Of a stretch of 64,000 bases of DNA, positions 61,813 to 64,000 are shown one piece after another; the stretch's first letter is position 1; every line of letters starts with the position of its first letter. Below the pieces are notes generated by a model. That model was given only the letters and a program-made list of their open reading frames with translations. It was not told the origin of the DNA and did not search any database. Source of the stretch: Bacteroidota bacterium (GTDB lineage Bacteria > Bacteroidota > Bacteroidia > B-17B0 > Aurantibacillaceae); NCBI GenBank assembly GCA_947450025.1, contig CANFTW010000002.1, positions 62,001 to 126,000 of the forward strand, given 5' to 3'. The translations under genes were made by a program, and so were the position numbers.

Positions 61813-62664
61813 TTATACGGTATCCATAAAGGATTTTTCTACTTTATTAAATATAATGACTGATACAATTATTAATAGACTCATAAATCCAAAACTATAC
61901 AACATCCATATTGCATCATGAAATCCGCTTCCTAAAAAAATATATTTAAAGTTTTCAATAATAGAAGTTATTGGATTTAATAACATCCAAAATTTAACTT
62001 TATCAGACATGCTTGATAGCGGAATCACCACTGAGCTCGCATACATTAATAATTGAACGCCAAAACCCACCAAAAAAGTTAAATCACGATACTTAGTGGT
62101 TAAGGATGATATTAAAATGCCAAACCCAAATCCTAGGCCAGCCATCATCACTACCAAAATTGGTACTACCCACATTAACTCCCAATGCGGCATCACTTGA
62201 TGATGGGATGTAAAAAAATACATCCAAATACCGATAAAAATTAAAAACTGTATCCCTAATTTAATAAGGTTTGATACTAATACCGATAGGGGAATAATTA
62301 ATCGTGGAAAATACACCTTGCCAAAAACACCAGCATTGGCAATAAAGGTATTAGAGGTTTTGGTTAAACAATCCGAAAAATAAGACCACAAGGTAATCCC
62401 AGCCATATAAAATAAAATCGGGGGATTATCATCGGTACTAATTTTAGCAACACTCCCAAAAATAAACGTAAAAGTAAGCGCTGTTAACACTGGTTGAATT
62501 AAAAACCACAAGGGACCTAAAATCGTTTGTTTGTAAACGGATACAAAATCACGTCGTACTAACAAAAGTAACAAATCTCTATAGCGCCAAAGAGCTGCTA
62601 AATCAAGATCGTACCATTTATTTTTGGGTTTAATAATTAAATCCCAATGTTCTTCAGATTGCAT
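61813..62664 (-). CDS. wzm: Polysaccharide ABC exporter permease Wzm
   Basis: A 283-residue inner-membrane protein with six helices, preceded by an amphipathic KWYDLDLAALWRYRDLLLLL interface segment. ILGPLWFLIQPVLTALTFTF is the ABC-2 signature; FWMLLNPITSIIENFKYIFL is conserved in O-antigen and teichoic acid exporters. With Wzt it moves a lipid-linked glycan across the inner membrane. It is the first gene of the dense part of the cluster. Confidence 0.94.
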   Translation of the reverse strand: MQSEEHWDLIIKPKNKWYDLDLAALWRYRDLLLLLVRRDFVSVYKQTILGPLWFLIQPVLTALTFTFIFGSVAKISTDDNPPILFYMAGITLWSYFSDCLTKTSNTFIANAGVFGKVYFPRLIIPLSVLVSNLIKLGIQFLIFIGIWMYFFTSHHQVMPHWELMWVVPILVVMMAGLGFGFGILISSLTTKYRDLTFLVGFGVQLLMYASSVVIPLSSMSDKVKFWMLLNPITSIIENFKYIFLGSGFHDAIWMLYSFGFMSLLIIVSVIIFNKVEKSFMDTV

Positions 62665-62741
62665 ATTGTTTTTTAATTCAATGATGTATTTATAGCTTCG
62701 CCACCTTAGTCACAAGTAACTTAGTGGGTTATATTCAGTTT

Positions 62742-62789
62742 CAGTCATCGACTCCGTTCAGGCTAACACATTTCGACAAACTCAATGTG
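62742..62789. repeat. Degenerate palindromic repeats upstream of wzm
   Basis: Two REP-like units lie in the 136-base gap before wzm. One (62742-62764) contains TCGACTCCGTTCA, sharing the core TCGACTCCG with the copy in dnaE. The other (62767-62789) reads CACATTTCGACAAACTCAAT then GTG, with CACATT / AATGTG arms. No promoter match was found in this gap. Confidence 0.5.
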
Positions 62790-62800
62790 CTTACCTAAAT

Positions 62801-63331
62801 TTATTTACTCCACAACAACAAAGGATTAATACCAGGTTCTATAATGTTCCTGATATCAAACTCGGTTTCTGTATAATGAATGTAATGTATGCTTTTGTGT
62901 ATTTTCTTTTCCGCCTTTGCAATTAATTCTTTTAAAAAGACTTCGTTAATATCTCCTACCAAAACCAAATCAATCACCTCACTATCTTGTCCTTTTGATA
63001 GATTGCCGACCAAGTATACTTCTTTTAAATCCCCCATTCGTTGCAGCACATCATCAATCACATGATCTAAACCCACTAATTTTAAAACAATACTATTAAT
63101 ATCCTTAAACAAAGGGTGAGAGGTGTTTACTGTAAATAATTTTTTATTGGCTTGATAATACGATTTTAAAAAACCAGCTTTCTCAAAGCGGTTTAATTCG
63201 ATACGAATAGAATTGGTTGATTCGCCAAACTCCTCTTCTAAACCTCGCAAATAAGCGATGGTATGACTGTTTATAAAAAATTTAAACAGCAACTTAATGC
63301 GCGTTTTGGATGAAATAAGCGTTTCAATCAT
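62801..63331 (-). CDS. Winged-helix regulator with degenerate nucleotidyltransferase-like domain
   Basis: A 176-residue protein. Residues 1-75 are a winged helix (SSKTRIKLLFKFFINSH and the recognition helix STNSIRIELNRFEKAG). Residues about 105-165 resemble a MNT-type nucleotidyltransferase, GNLSKGQDSEVIDLVLVGD, but the catalytic GSxxRGxxxxxSDxDL pattern is not kept, so it is likely inactive or a sensor. Proteins with this layout are recurrent near the start of Bacteroidota polysaccharide loci and probably control them. It lies 136 bases upstream of wzm. Confidence 0.7.
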   Translation of the reverse strand: MIETLISSKTRIKLLFKFFINSHTIAYLRGLEEEFGESTNSIRIELNRFEKAGFLKSYYQANKKLFTVNTSHPLFKDINSIVLKLVGLDHVIDDVLQRMGDLKEVYLVGNLSKGQDSEVIDLVLVGDINEVFLKELIAKAEKKIHKSIHYIHYTETEFDIRNIIEPGINPLLLWSK

Positions 63332-63447
63332 GGTTGAGTAACAAATTTACTCAATTGTATGATTAAAACAAATAGGTTAAAGATTTTTTAAATCATAACC
63401 CCACAAAATGAATCTGAAAATGTTATATTAAAACAAATATTAAAAGC

Positions 63448-64000
63448 TTATTTTAAATGATTTTTATACCAAGCAATCGTTTGTTCGATACCAGATTGTA
63501 AATCCACTAAGGGTTCATAACCTAAAAGATCTTTCGCTTTATGAATGTTCGCTAAACTATTTTTAATATCCCCTTTTCGTTCAGGCTTATAATCTGGCAT
63601 GACATCGCTTTGTAAAGAATCTTTGATGAGGTGAAACAACTGATTTAAACTCGTTGAGGCGCCATAAGCCACATTATATACTTGATTAATCGCTTGTGGA
63701 TTTTGAGTAGAATAGGCTAAGACATTAGCATATACCACATTATCAATAAACGTAAAATCTCGGCTAGTGGAACCGTCGCCAAAGATAGATGGAACCTGGT
63801 TTTGAAGAACATTAGAAATAAAAATCGGAATCACAGCCGCATAAGCCCCATGAGGATTTTGTTTAGGTCCATAAACGTTAAAATAGCGTAAACCTATAAT
63901 TTCCATATCATAGGACTTTGCAAAAACATCGGCATACAATTCATCTGTTTTTTTAGACACCGCATAGGGCGATAAGAGCTTACCTGTTACAGATTCTTGT
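63448..64000 (-). CDS. UDP-N-acetylglucosamine 4-epimerase-like protein, WbpP type (5' end missing)
   Basis: The C-terminal 183 codons are present; the frame stays open to the window edge, so the true start lies beyond 64000 and the GTG at 63960 is internal. The fragment includes the catalytic SPYAVSKKTDELYADVF (Y-x-x-x-K), LRYFNVYGPKQNPHGAYAAV and RDFTFIDNVVYANVLAYSTQ. These segments follow WbpP/Gne enzymes that interconvert UDP-GlcNAc and UDP-GalNAc (or the uronic acids) and would supply a precursor to the locus. The gap from 63332 to 63447 shows no clear feature. Confidence 0.85.
   Translation of the reverse strand, partial: QESVTGKLLSPYAVSKKTDELYADVFAKSYDMEIIGLRYFNVYGPKQNPHGAYAAVIPIFISNVLQNQVPSIFGDGSTSRDFTFIDNVVYANVLAYSTQNPQAINQVYNVAYGASTSLNQLFHLIKDSLQSDVMPDYKPERKGDIKNSLANIHKAKDLLGYEPLVDLQSGIEQTIAWYKNHLK

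Noticed and set aside
61455-61829. A 124-codon plus-strand frame
   Set aside because: Antisense to wzt across its Walker A region; the minus-strand reading carries all ABC ATPase motifs.
1-64000. Search by eye for CRISPR arrays, insertion sequences, prophage genes, toxin-antitoxin pairs and restriction systems
   Set aside because: No spaced direct repeats, transposase motifs, phage structural genes or defence nucleases were found in any frame.

Overview
The window is AT-rich, densely coded DNA from a free-living aerobic member of the Bacteroidota, most like Flavobacteriales or Sphingobacteriales. Evidence for this: two cargo proteins of the type IX secretion system (T9SS), one with a type A and one with a type B C-terminal sorting domain; a PorP/SprF partner; an exonuclease-DnaE fusion; a long-form PurF; a GT117 (DUF2723) membrane protein; a heme-copper oxidase cluster with two subunit III paralogs; and promoters of the TTTG-N(18-23)-TAnnTTTG type used by this phylum. 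Few genes have Shine-Dalgarno sites. No CRISPR array, insertion sequence, prophage or rRNA was seen. One tRNA (Gln, TTG) is present.

Layout. 1-3.5 kb: the 3' end of a carotenoid-type oxidoreductase, a flavin reductase, a YdcH-like protein, a YdeI/OmpD-associated protein, an outer-membrane barrel and a lipoprotein. 3.6-8.1 kb: dipeptidyl-peptidase III, then a compact peroxide-defence module, in which oxyR diverges from ahpC-ahpD across a region with an almost textbook OxyR operator. 8.1-16.3 kb: dnaE with an N-terminal proofreading domain, a bacterial PH-domain protein and a SpoIIE-type phosphatase on the minus strand; divergent from them are a PadR regulator and a membrane protein. The phosphatase and this membrane protein share an unusual doubled HWPGA membrane module. 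16.4-26.3 kb, minus strand: GHMP sugar kinase, glycosyltransferase, M16-like protein, MerR regulator, PBP1C, PorP/SprF and a large secreted CotH/lamin-tail protein. 26.4-42.2 kb is mostly housekeeping: purF, cytochrome oxidase and heme O synthase genes, glutathione peroxidase, proC, a GT117 protein, tRNA-Gln, htpG, a DUF3467 protein and a T9SS type A cargo protein.

42.3-64 kb is one surface-polysaccharide locus, all on the minus strand and read from 64 kb towards 42 kb. It opens with a UDP-GlcNAc 4-epimerase-like gene (cut by the window end) and a winged-helix regulator with a degenerate nucleotidyltransferase-like domain. The ABC exporter pair wzm-wzt follows, then about 18 tightly packed or overlapping genes: glycosyltransferases (GT2, GT4, GT11), methyltransferases, two hexapeptide acyltransferases, epimerases and finally an O-antigen polymerase/ligase-type membrane protein. 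The likely product is a fucosylated, methylated and acylated O-antigen or capsule exported by Wzm-Wzt.

Most worth following up: the GldL/GldM-like membrane module under PadR control and in the adjacent phosphatase; the OxyR box; the base-composition break inside wzt; the palindromic repeat that entered the dnaE reading frame; and the long inverted repeat downstream of htpG.
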